A DNA stretch of 17,706 nucleotides from Deltaproteobacteria bacterium (lineage in GTDB: Bacteria; Desulfobacterota; Desulfobacteria; Desulfobacterales; C00003060), in contig JAFDFO010000016.1 of the NCBI GenBank assembly GCA_019309815.1, forward strand, positions 1 to 17,706, written 5' to 3'. The notes beneath the pieces were generated by a model. It was not told the DNA's origin. It did not search any database and saw nothing but the letters and a program-made list of their open reading frames with translations. Shown here piece by piece: positions 1-6,636 of the stretch (position 1 is its first letter; each line of letters starts with the position of its first letter). A program made the position numbers and the translations under genes.

Positions 1-529
1 CCTTGAGGCCCGTGGGCCCTACCGCGCCCGGATCAAACCCGCCGTGACCGGCGTCAATCACCACCCGTTTTACCTGATAGGCTAGCCCGCCGTCGGAGCG
101 CAGTTGGCCGAGCATGGCCTCTTCTTCAGCCCTGGCTGCTTTCTCCAAGGGAGTCGGGGGCCGCACAGGCTTGTCCGGTCTGTCTATCGGCTTTTGAGTG
201 ATAATCTCGATCATCATGCGCGAGTAGGTGTCGTTCGGGTTCAGCCGTACCGCTTCCCTGAAAGCCGATACGGCTTCCGCTCTCTGGCCAAGCCCATAGT
301 ATGCACGCCCAAGAAGGCCCTGCGCCCAGTCGCTTTTTGGGTCCAGGCGAACAGCTTCTTTCAGCACATCCTTGGCTTCGGCAAAGCGCTTGGCCGCAAT
401 CAGGTTCTGTCCCTCCAGGGCATAGTCAAAGCCTGACTTTCCCCAGGCGACACCGCTCGGGCAAAGAAAGATGCCCGATGCTCCCACGAAACCCTTTCCC
501 ATCCACTTTAGGAAATTTCGTCTATCCAT
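1..529 (-). CDS. TPR-containing N-acetylmuramoyl-L-alanine amidase, Tat-exported (5' part; runs off the left edge)
   Basis: This is the N-terminal 176 codons of a peptidoglycan hydrolase that cleaves the bond between N-acetylmuramic acid and the stem peptide. The start ATG is at 529-527 with only a weak ribosome site. Residues 1-30 form a twin-arginine signal (DRRNFLKW, then a hydrophobic stretch ending near AWG), so export of a folded protein to the periplasm is likely; E. coli AmiA and AmiC are also Tat substrates. Residues 31-105 contain two TPR-like helical pairs (ALEGQNLIAAKRFAEAKDVL and the LGRAYYGLGQRAEAVSAF region). A Pro/Lys-rich linker follows, then the start of an Amidase_3 domain at about 153. 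There VVIDAGHGGFDPGA carries the first zinc-ligand histidine, His162. The remaining catalytic residues lie outside the window. It sits 85 bp downstream of the lipoprotein gene on the same strand, so cotranscription is possible. Confidence 0.93.
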   Translation of the reverse strand, partial: MDRRNFLKWMGKGFVGASGIFLCPSGVAWGKSGFDYALEGQNLIAAKRFAEAKDVLKEAVRLDPKSDWAQGLLGRAYYGLGQRAEAVSAFREAVRLNPNDTYSRMMIEIITQKPIDRPDKPVRPPTPLEKAARAEEEAMLGQLRSDGGLAYQVKRVVIDAGHGGFDPGAVGPTGLK

Positions 530-541
530 TCTAGATCATCT

Positions 542-628
542 ATTTATGATTTATGATTTATGATTGTTGATTGAGCTTCTTCGATTCCGCATTCCGCACT
601 CCGCATTCAACCATCAATCATCAATCGC
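542..628. repeat. Heptanucleotide arrays (TTTATGA, ATTCCGC and ATCAATC types)
   Basis: Three short 7-nt-period arrays stand side by side: TTTATGA x3 grading into TTGTTGA (about 542-574), ATTCCGC/ACTCCGC x3 (584-608) and ATCAATC x2 (612-626). The last one runs into the 3' end of the lipoprotein gene and includes its stop codon. Confidence 0.8.
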
Positions 629-3367
629 AAATGCTTTATCTTCGGGTCCTGTTAGCCACGGTTCTATATTGACATTCTCTCCCCAGATCAGATTCGCGTC
701 CGGCGGGGCCTGGCCCCACCAGTTGTTTCGCGCATCTATCATAATTGTGGAGAAGGCCTGGATACCTACCGCATTTTCCACAATATTGTTGTGATTGATC
801 TTCGGCTTTGACACGCCCACACACTCAATCCCCCCGGTCCCCATGTTACGTTTGATTGTGCTGTACGAAATCTTGGGGGCTGCATCGTTGCGACATGCAA
901 TCCCGCTTTGGGCATTGTTGGCAACATGGCAGTAGGTTATTTCAGGCGACCCGTAATGCACATCAAGGGCGGTAGTGGCATGAGTCATCACACAGTACTT
1001 GAAGAAACTGCTTACCTTGGTACGCCCCGCGAAGCGAACTGCGTTCAGGTAGTCTCCGGCTGAAGGTGAGGCCCCGGATGATGTAAAGAGAATGGGCCGG
1101 TCTCTTTTTCCCTGGGCCACGACCCCTCCATCTTCCAAGATGATCGAGGTCTTCTGATCGAATAGCAGCCTGACGCCTGGTTCAACATACAGGGTGGCCC
1201 CACCGTTTACCACGACATCCTTTTCAATCGTATACGGACTGTTCGAGAGGGTCAGGAAGACATCTGCTCCGATCTTGCCGCCCAATGGCCCCGCAAGGAT
1301 CGGAAGCCCTGTGCTTTTCCCTGCAGGATAAGGGCCGTCCAGAACGCTGGCGATGTTGATACGCCCCTTAATGCGCGTAAGGATGTCAGGCCCGTTGGCC
1401 GTTCCCCACCAGTTGTCCAAGGCAGTGAGAGGTTCACCAGACATGGAGCCCACCATGTCGTAAGGCGCATTGTCATGTATGTTGTTACCGCTGATTTTGG
1501 GGCGACCCAGATCCACGCGGATACCCCATGTGTCGTTTTGAACGATCGTGTTATGGGTAATGAGGGGTGCCGCACCCTGAATCAACACCCCCCCCTTTGC
1601 GTTTTCACGAATGGTGTTCTCATCAATCGTGGGTTTTGCCCCTTCCTCCACTACGAGTCCGGTGCCACCGTTCTTGTGGATGGTGTTATTAATTATCTCT
1701 GGTTCTGAGAATGCTCCCATGACTCTGATGCCGTCTGTATTGTCGATGAATTCGCAGTTTCTGAGGACCGGCGAAGAGGATCGGCACGTGATCCCAACCT
1801 TGGCATCTCGGATTCTGCAGGACTCCACCACATTGGTCCTGCTCTTGACATTGTAAAAGGATATCCCATCCCAGGCCTGGTGATCCACACCTTCGAAAAC
1901 GATAAGGTGGGTTGCATTGCCGAGAGCGCGCACACCACCCTCGATGAGAAGCCCGCCCCCCCCGGATTGGACAATCGTTCCGGGCTCAATCGTTAAGGTG
2001 GCCTTGTCCTGGACGGTTACCGGCCCTTCGAGCACATACGGGCTTGCACCCGCATACCAGACCGTATCTTCCGTAACCACTCCTGACAGTGGTGTGGGGC
2101 CGGGTGGCACAGCGATACCCATCACGGCATCGGTCGACTTGCTCTCATTGCCGGCCTGGTCCACCGCTGATAGTTTGAAGTAGTACTCCTGCAGGTTGGA
2201 AACACCTTCATTCTTATAGTGGTTGAATTCGGTGCGGCCCACGACATCAAAGCCCGAAAGGGGGGTCTGACTTCGATAGACCCGATAGCCGGCAAGGTCA
2301 GCTTCGGCATTCCCGGCCCAATTTAGCATGACCATCCCGTCACGGCCGACGGTTGTCAACGCTTCGGGCCTTTCCGGAGGTGTCGTGTCAATCGTTACCG
2401 AGCCAATAGGATCGATCCATTTTGTTGTATTTCCCGAACCATCCGAAAGATATCCCGTTACAAGGGCCTCGCTTATGTTGTCCCCCGGAACGACCGTGTA
2501 GGTTCCCAGGTAGCCACCCGGCTCCACCTCGACCATGTCAATGCCCCGCTTGAAGGTTCCGATGTCAAAGCTTGCCTGCATCTTCGGATCCCCCTGGATT
2601 ACCACCTTTATCTCATCCCCGGCCTTCTTGGGGAGGCCCTTGCTGTCCTGGGTGAGAAGGGCAACGAGGGGGGGACGGGTTACCTCAGCGATCGTGGGCA
2701 CGGGAATTGTCGTGACCATGCCTCGGAACAGATCATCGCACGCCCTGAGAAGCTGAATGTCCCGCATATTCATAGCTGTGGACACGACAGCGGCGACAAT
2801 CCCCACGGGGGAAGTTGAGATTCCGCCTTCATGCTTCCTGGTCACATGTTCCCCGCTCCACAGAAAGTTCCCACTCTCGGTATCGAACATCTCGATCTTT
2901 GCCCCTACGGCGACCTGTGAATAGAGCACGGCATAGAACTTGTCAAAGTTCGACACATCACCCACGATCACAGCGTCCACGTTCAGAATCTCTCCCAGTT
3001 TCTGAGGGGGGGTGTTGGCGATGACTTCGGGATCAGTGAGTCCCGCTTTCCGCAAAAGGCGGTCCACCTGGTAAAGCTCGACATCGGTGTAGGGAAGTCC
3101 GCTGAAATGGTTATAAAACCCCCTCCGAACCGTCTCAAAACCCTCCTGACTCGTGGAGCGGTCGACAAAAGGAAGCACGGCTACGGTTCGGGGCATGTGG
3201 GCTTCCATGTACGGATCAATGTCGTGGGTTCCCTTGAAGGAAATTTCGATTTGTGAGGCCGTGGGAGTCTTCTTGGTGTCTACCCCGGCACACCCAAACA
3301 GGATGAAACTGAAAAGGGTGACATGCAAAGCGCGACAAGCAAGATGTCTTGCAGTAGTATTTTTCAT
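614..3367 (-). CDS. Large outer-membrane lipoprotein: DUF799/GNA1162-like domain, FN3 domain and two parallel beta-helix lobes
   Basis: A 917-residue envelope protein. Residues 1-26 are a lipoprotein signal with a lipobox (LFGC); Cys26 is followed by Ala, not Asp, which favours outer-membrane sorting. Residues about 58-222 (TVAVLPFVDRST..., DAVIVGDVSNFDKF..., AKIEMFDTESG) resemble the DUF799/GNA1162 family of small lipoproteins with a TolB/CsgG-like fold. Residues about 330-416 are a fibronectin type III domain (YRVYRSQTPLSGF, YYFKLSAVDQAGNES). Two right-handed beta-helix (NosD-like) lobes follow, at about 435-655 and 708-886. Both open with an extended strand plus TLxxEPG and both close with an NWWG motif (residues 652-655 and 882-885), so they look like an internal duplication. 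No catalytic acid cluster is obvious in the helices, so a binding or scaffold role seems more likely than lyase activity. The last codons (AIDD and stop) are repeat-derived. The start has only a weak Shine-Dalgarno. Confidence 0.9.
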   Translation of the reverse strand: MKNTTARHLACRALHVTLFSFILFGCAGVDTKKTPTASQIEISFKGTHDIDPYMEAHMPRTVAVLPFVDRSTSQEGFETVRRGFYNHFSGLPYTDVELYQVDRLLRKAGLTDPEVIANTPPQKLGEILNVDAVIVGDVSNFDKFYAVLYSQVAVGAKIEMFDTESGNFLWSGEHVTRKHEGGISTSPVGIVAAVVSTAMNMRDIQLLRACDDLFRGMVTTIPVPTIAEVTRPPLVALLTQDSKGLPKKAGDEIKVVIQGDPKMQASFDIGTFKRGIDMVEVEPGGYLGTYTVVPGDNISEALVTGYLSDGSGNTTKWIDPIGSVTIDTTPPERPEALTTVGRDGMVMLNWAGNAEADLAGYRVYRSQTPLSGFDVVGRTEFNHYKNEGVSNLQEYYFKLSAVDQAGNESKSTDAVMGIAVPPGPTPLSGVVTEDTVWYAGASPYVLEGPVTVQDKATLTIEPGTIVQSGGGGLLIEGGVRALGNATHLIVFEGVDHQAWDGISFYNVKSRTNVVESCRIRDAKVGITCRSSSPVLRNCEFIDNTDGIRVMGAFSEPEIINNTIHKNGGTGLVVEEGAKPTIDENTIRENAKGGVLIQGAAPLITHNTIVQNDTWGIRVDLGRPKISGNNIHDNAPYDMVGSMSGEPLTALDNWWGTANGPDILTRIKGRINIASVLDGPYPAGKSTGLPILAGPLGGKIGADVFLTLSNSPYTIEKDVVVNGGATLYVEPGVRLLFDQKTSIILEDGGVVAQGKRDRPILFTSSGASPSAGDYLNAVRFAGRTKVSSFFKYCVMTHATTALDVHYGSPEITYCHVANNAQSGIACRNDAAPKISYSTIKRNMGTGGIECVGVSKPKINHNNIVENAVGIQAFSTIMIDARNNWWGQAPPDANLIWGENVNIEPWLTGPEDKAFAIDD

Positions 3368-3477
3368 GGAAGCCTATGGGTTATAGTCGGAATGCTTACT
3401 GTGCATCGGCTTACAGAAAAAGCCTCAGAAAAAGCCAAAGGATTGTTGGTGGGTGCTCGTGTTTTCAGGTCTACACA

Positions 3478-3506
3478 ATAATAGATCTGTATGGAGTTTT
3501 GATCAA
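3478..3506 (-). promoter_or_regulatory. Sigma70-like promoter for the lipoprotein gene
   Basis: On the minus strand, TTGATC (3506-3501) is followed by a 17-bp spacer and TATTAT (3483-3478), matching 4/6 and 5/6 of the consensus. Initiation would fall near 3471-3474, giving an untranslated leader of about 105 nt before the ATG at 3367. Confidence 0.45.
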
Positions 3507-3525
3507 TGAACCAGGTCACTCAATG

Positions 3526-3545
3526 GGTGTGAAACAGGTCACACC
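3526..3545. promoter_or_regulatory. CRP/FNR-type palindrome upstream of the lipoprotein promoter
   Basis: GGTGTGA-N6-TCACACC is a perfect 7-bp dyad containing the exact TGTGA-N6-TCACA core of CRP-family operators. Its centre (3535.5) lies about 62-64 bp upstream of the predicted start, the usual class I activator position. A second CAGGTCAC word at 3512-3519 repeats the one at 3535-3542, 23 bp apart. Which CRP/FNR regulator would bind is unknown. Confidence 0.5.
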
Positions 3546-3735
3546 GCAGCACGTCTTTCAAACCATCCAGATTTTCGTCCCATACCAAGAGTCACCGAAT
3601 TTATCAATGAAAAAATAGGATTACAAAGAGGGATGGGCATGGTGGGGGCGGCACAGTTCGGGAACCCTAGTGTCATGTCTGTTGAATAACTCACATTATT
3701 TCCAAGATAGTCCAGGACTCCCAAAGACGGATCTC
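3546..3735. other. Spacer with no confident gene
   Basis: No well-supported gene lies between the CRP-like site and the repeat block that starts near 3737. A plus-strand frame without a start codon (3510-3689, ending TAA) reads through HPDFRPIPRVTEFI and could be a decayed C-terminus. Nothing else was seen. Confidence 0.4.
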
Positions 3736-3736
3736 A

Positions 3737-4005
3737 TAAATCCGAAATCCGAAGCACGAAATCCTAAACAAACCCGTACTGTTCTCAAGGCGTGAGCCGC
3801 AATGACCAAAATTCAAATGACCGAAACACTACAAGGACCTGTTTAGAACATTAGAAAATTCGAATTTCGGATTTGTTTCGAATTTGCGGCTGTCGCCTTG
3901 AGAACAGTACGGATTTCGTGCTTCGAACTTACCTCCTAACGACTCAATGCAGAGATCATGTTTGCTTTCACTTTTGCAAATTATTTCTGGGACAAGACGC
4001 CTAGG
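3737..4005. repeat. Dispersed inverted-repeat module, copy 1, with a conserved tail
   Basis: Arms at 3776-3802 and 3884-3910 are inverted complements over 27 bp with two mismatches (GTACTGTTCTCAAGGCG ... CGCCTTGAGAACAGTAC). Outside them, 3751-3764 (GAAGCACGAAATCC) pairs perfectly with 3911-3924. The interior and left flank are AATCCGA-type heptad sequence, the same family as in the etfB-etfA gap. A tail at 3953-4005 (from ATCATGTTTGCTTT through AATTATTTCTGG to CTAGG) recurs in copy 2 upstream of hpt and ends at the leuA stop codon. Confidence 0.75.
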
Positions 4006-5554
4006 CGCTTTCTTTTGCCTTGGCGGTGTCGGCGTTGCGCTTCACCATCCAGTGGAGCCGGTTGATGGCCTGGACATACGCCCTAGCGCTTGCTTTGAGG
4101 ATGTCTGTGCTCGACCCCCGACCAAGGGCACGATAATCGTCGCGAAGTACGCGTACTGTTGCAACACCCATGGCCTCTTTGGTCTCCGTTACAGCCCTCA
4201 CCTGGAAGTCTTCAAGCTTGTGAAAGGTGCCCACAACCTTGTCAATCGCCTTGAAGATAGCGTCTATAGGTCCGTCACCCTCAGAGCTGGCCTCCAAGAT
4301 GACCTCGTCCCTTCGCAGTCGCACACGCGCCTCAGGAGTCTCGCCGTTACCAGTGGTTACCTTGTATGATTCAAGGCTGTATCGTTTTTCTTCATCCAAG
4401 TGGGCAAAAATGACGTCCTGAACGATAACAGCGACGTCTTCGTCGTAGATCCGCTTCTTCTTGTCCGCGACAGACAGGAACTGTTTGTAGATCGCTTCAA
4501 ACTCCTCTTCTTGCACATCATAGCCCATTTCGGAGATCTTGTGTTTGAGGGCGTGCCTGCCCGATCTTGCCGTAAGGACCATGGCGTGGGCTGTGATGCC
4601 CACGTCTTCCGGCCGGATCACTTCATACGTGGAACGGTCTTTGAGGATGCCGTCCTGGTGAATGCCCGACGAGTGGGCAAAGGCGTTGGCTCCGACAATG
4701 GCCTTGTTGGCCTGCACCGGCATGCCCATCAGCCGACTCACAAGCTGGCTGGTCTTCATAATCTCTGGGGTGTTGATGTCGGTGAAGAACTGGAAATAAT
4801 CCTTCCGGGTCCTAATGGCCATGACGAGTTCTTCCAGAGACGCGTTTCCAGCCCTCTCCCCGAGGCCGTTCACGGTACACTCCACCTGTCTTGCCCCTTT
4901 TTCTACGGCCTCCAGGGTATTTGCTGTGGCAAGCCCCAGATCATTATGGCAATGCACGCTGATTACGATGTTGTCGATGCCTTTCACCTTTTCCTTCAGA
5001 TTGGCAATGACCTGGCCAAACTGAGGAGGGACGGCATAGCCAACCGTGTCAGGGATATTCACGACGGTGGCACCAGCGGCGATGACCTGCTCCACGACCT
5101 TAACCAGATACTCTGGATCGGTCCTTGAAGCGTCTTCAGGGGAGTATTCTATATCAGGACACAGTGACCTGGCATATTTCAAGGCCTCAAGCCCTCTCTC
5201 CAATTGCTTTGTTCGGTCTGTACCAAACTTCTTCTGGATATGAATATCGGATGATGGCAAAAACACGTGAATACGTGGTTTCTCGGCATCTTTTATTGCG
5301 TTCCAGGCTGTTTCAATATCTTCGCGGACGGCACGCGCTAACGCCACGATCGTTGGTCCCTTAACCTTTTCGGCGATCGTCTTCACAGCCTCAAAATCGC
5401 CAGGAGATGATATCGGAAACCCGGCCTCGATGGCATCCACGCCCAAGCGTGCGAGCTGCAAAGCGATCTCCACCTTTTCTCTTGGATTAAGGCACGCTCC
5501 GGGAATCTGTTCGCCGTCTCTCAGTGTAGTGTCAAAAATGTAGATCTTTTCCAT
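4001..5554 (-). CDS. leuA: 2-isopropylmalate synthase
   Basis: Condenses 2-ketoisovalerate with acetyl-CoA to 2-isopropylmalate, the first committed step of leucine biosynthesis in the cytoplasm. The start at 5554 is chosen because AAGGAGGAG lies 5 nt upstream; an in-frame ATG at 5620 would add 22 residues with no such site. The 517-residue product has the HMGL-like TIM barrel with FDTTLRDGEQ (7-16), the HCH metal ligands (His201, His203) in SVHCHNDLG, and NGLGERAGNA carrying the third ligand, Asn237. SGIHQDGILKDRSTYE and SGRHALKHK follow in the linker region. The C-terminal part (about 380-510) corresponds to the LeuA dimer/leucine-feedback domain. Length and motifs fit LeuA better than citramalate or homocitrate synthase. 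No other leu gene is adjacent. Control is by an upstream attenuator (5794-5920) and probably leucine feedback. Confidence 0.96.
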   Translation of the reverse strand: MEKIYIFDTTLRDGEQIPGACLNPREKVEIALQLARLGVDAIEAGFPISSPGDFEAVKTIAEKVKGPTIVALARAVREDIETAWNAIKDAEKPRIHVFLPSSDIHIQKKFGTDRTKQLERGLEALKYARSLCPDIEYSPEDASRTDPEYLVKVVEQVIAAGATVVNIPDTVGYAVPPQFGQVIANLKEKVKGIDNIVISVHCHNDLGLATANTLEAVEKGARQVECTVNGLGERAGNASLEELVMAIRTRKDYFQFFTDINTPEIMKTSQLVSRLMGMPVQANKAIVGANAFAHSSGIHQDGILKDRSTYEVIRPEDVGITAHAMVLTARSGRHALKHKISEMGYDVQEEEFEAIYKQFLSVADKKKRIYDEDVAVIVQDVIFAHLDEEKRYSLESYKVTTGNGETPEARVRLRRDEVILEASSEGDGPIDAIFKAIDKVVGTFHKLEDFQVRAVTETKEAMGVATVRVLRDDYRALGRGSSTDILKASARAYVQAINRLHWMVKRNADTAKAKESA

Positions 5555-5625
5555 GTTCTCCTCCTTAGAGATTGAAATACCCGCCTTTTCTTTGCTTGTC
5601 TCCACCTGGTCAAGCATCAACTACA

Positions 5626-5761
5626 GAAATTCCAAATTCCAAGCACCAAATTCCAATATCCAATGACCAAAACAGGGTTAAGGGCTATCGCCCGCCAGAT
5701 CAGAGAGGTTTGTGATTTGGTGCTTTCAATACTCCATTATTCCAACACTCCAATACTCCAG
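5626..5761. repeat. Heptad (AATTCCA) and octad (ACTCCAAT) arrays between attenuator and leuA
   Basis: From 5626 to about 5672, units such as AATTCCA, AGCACCA and ATATCCA follow each other at 7-nt spacing. From 5728 to 5761, units such as AACACTCC and AATACTCC repeat every 8 nt. Both lie in the leuA transcript after the attenuator and before the ribosome site. Confidence 0.75.
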
Positions 5762-5794
5762 TTAAGTTGATACTCCCCATACTGCTTTTTACAC

Positions 5795-5826
5795 AAAAAA
5801 AGCCGCAGGCTTTTCCGCCTGCGGCT
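5795..5826 (-). terminator. Rho-independent terminator of the leu attenuator
   Basis: Read on the minus strand, AGCCGCAGGC, a 6-nt loop and GCCTGCGGCT form a perfect 10-bp GC-rich stem (5826-5801), followed directly by a run of seven T that includes the last stem base. It lies 26 nt after the leader peptide stop and about 240 nt before the leuA start, so it controls read-through into leuA. Confidence 0.93.
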
Positions 5827-5862
5827 CGTCAAAATCCAGATCTTACGTGAGTTACCGCAGGC
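5803..5862 (-). promoter_or_regulatory. leu attenuator: alternative antiterminator and terminator pairings
   Basis: GCCTGCGG occurs twice on the minus strand: at 5862-5855 (segment 2, the last codons of the leader peptide) and at 5810-5803 (segment 4, the 3' half of the terminator). The single complementary strand CCGCAGGC at 5824-5817 (segment 3) can pair with either, so the structures exclude each other. The 2:3 pairing extends to about 10 bp with one G-U. A ribosome that reaches the stop codon (5854-5852) covers segment 2 and allows termination. One stalled at the Leu codons leaves segment 2 free, forms the antiterminator and lets leuA be transcribed. Confidence 0.88.
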
Positions 5863-5920
5863 AGACTCCTCCCTCAAGAAGCCCAAGAAGAAGCAAAAGC
5901 CCAACCAGTAACAAACGCAT
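5852..5920 (-). CDS. leuL: leu operon leader peptide (attenuator)
   Basis: A 22-codon reading frame, ATG at 5920-5918 and TAA at 5854-5852, with AGGA 6 nt before the start. It begins MRLLLVGLLLLLGLLEGG. Ten of codons 3-15 are leucine (TTG, TTA, CTG, CTT mixed), with an eleventh near the end. Its role is to sense the supply of charged tRNA-Leu by ribosome stalling, not to make a functional product. The last Leu of the run (codon 15) ends 13 nt before the competing segment at 5862-5855, and the stop codon directly follows that segment, the geometry expected for attenuation. A longer frame over the same stretch (5943-5737) lacks this logic and runs through the terminator, so it was not chosen. 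The match to leuL is by function and position, not sequence identity. Confidence 0.9.
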   Translation of the reverse strand: MRLLLVGLLLLLGLLEGGVCLR

Positions 5921-5961
5921 AATACATCCTCACACAAGAACAATTTTAAACAAGTTCAAAC

Positions 5962-5990
5962 ACTAAACCACAATATTTGGCACATGTCAA
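5962..5990 (-). promoter_or_regulatory. leuL-leuA promoter
   Basis: On the minus strand, a perfect TTGACA (5990-5985) is separated by 17 bp from TTTAGT (5967-5962, 4/6 match). Initiation would be near 5955, leaving about 35 nt before the leader peptide ATG. Confidence 0.75.
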
Positions 5991-6064
5991 CAAGCTTTTT
6001 TGCGAATAATCCGCCAGGGCCGAATAACCTACACGAAATGCTGGAGACATTCGCTCTTTAGGGC

Positions 6065-6186
6065 CGGAGTAATGGAGTGATGGAGTATTGGATTTTCAAA
6101 AGAAATGGTGAGGGGGTTTGGGTCTTTTCCAGTACTCCAACACTCCAGTACTCCAATACTCCAGCTGTTTGTTACTCCACTCCAGT
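6065..6186. repeat. Inverted octad arrays (GGAGTATT / ACTCCAAT)
   Basis: At 6065-6092, GGAGT words recur as GGAGTAAT, GGAGTGAT, GGAGTATT with 8-nt spacing. At 6128-6186 the complementary ACTCCAGT, ACTCCAAT words recur in the opposite sense. The two blocks could pair as a long imperfect hairpin. The same octad family occurs at 5728-5761, so the leu promoter-attenuator region is bracketed by it. Confidence 0.75.
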
Positions 6187-6201
6187 CTTTATTCCGTTCA
6201 T

Positions 6202-6230
6202 TTGACATACTGTAGGGCAAACTGTTAGAC
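6202..6230 (+). promoter_or_regulatory. Possible promoter for the PilZ gene
   Basis: A perfect TTGACA at 6202-6207 is followed at 17 bp by TTAGAC (poor -10). Initiation near 6237 would exclude the ATG at 6235 and favour the start at 6283. Confidence 0.3.
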
Positions 6231-6282
6231 AGGAATGGATGGCGCAGAGAACAGTTCGAAGCTGTTCAAGGAGAATACGGTC

Positions 6283-6624
6283 ATGGCCAAGCGGAAAGAA
6301 AGAAGGGCTGAACCGCGGGTTGAAATAGACAAGTACTACAGTGTGGAGCTCTTTTCGCCGGGTACTGAGTTCGTATATCAGTTCAAGATATGGAACTTGT
6401 CAGAACATGGGCTTTGTGTCTTGGTCAGAAACGATTCTGATCTATTGAAGCATTTGACGGTTGGTAGTGTACTCAAGATGCAGTATTACCCGGTTGATGT
6501 GACGCATAAAAGGGTACGCCTAAAGACGGAGATCAAGCATATTGCCAAGCAGGAAGAGGGTCGATTCGCGGGCCATACCCTGGTTGGGCTGTTGGTCTTG
6601 GAAAAAGAAACATCTGACAAGTAA
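6283..6624 (+). CDS. Single-domain PilZ protein (c-di-GMP receptor)
   Basis: A 113-residue cytoplasmic protein that consists of little more than one PilZ domain. The signature is present in both parts: RxxxR (Arg8 and Arg12 in ERRAEPRVE) and N-x-S-x-x-G (NLSEHG, 38-43). These bind cyclic di-GMP in characterised members, so binding competence is likely. The start at 6283 is preceded by AAGGAG with a 9-nt gap. An ATG 48 bp upstream has AGGA touching it and may lie at the transcription start, so it is less likely. Its neighbours (leuA, ispB) do not suggest an output. Single-domain PilZ proteins typically act through a partner in motility, exopolysaccharide or secretion control, and the target cannot be read from this window. 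It converges with ispB. Confidence 0.88.
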   Translation: MAKRKERRAEPRVEIDKYYSVELFSPGTEFVYQFKIWNLSEHGLCVLVRNDSDLLKHLTVGSVLKMQYYPVDVTHKRVRLKTEIKHIAKQEEGRFAGHTLVGLLVLEKETSDK

Positions 6625-6636
6625 GTGCGCTAGGAT

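Noticed and set aside
3539..3724. 61-residue minus-strand frame upstream of the lipoprotein gene
   Set aside because: No ribosome site or domain; it overlaps the CRP-like palindrome.
4400..5128. 242-residue plus-strand frame inside leuA
   Set aside because: Antisense shadow of a clearly conserved LeuA barrel; no recognisable domain.
5555..5620. LeuA start at 5620 (22 extra residues)
   Set aside because: The extra segment lacks conservation features and the AAGGAGGAG site lies just upstream of the ATG at 5554.
5737..5943. 68-residue minus-strand frame overlapping the leader peptide
   Set aside because: It runs through the terminator stem and octad repeats in another frame. The 22-codon Leu-rich frame has the ribosome site and the attenuator geometry.
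6235..6282. Upstream ATG giving a longer PilZ protein
   Set aside because: AGGA touches the ATG and the predicted transcription start lies at about the same place; the ATG at 6283 has a properly placed AAGGAG.
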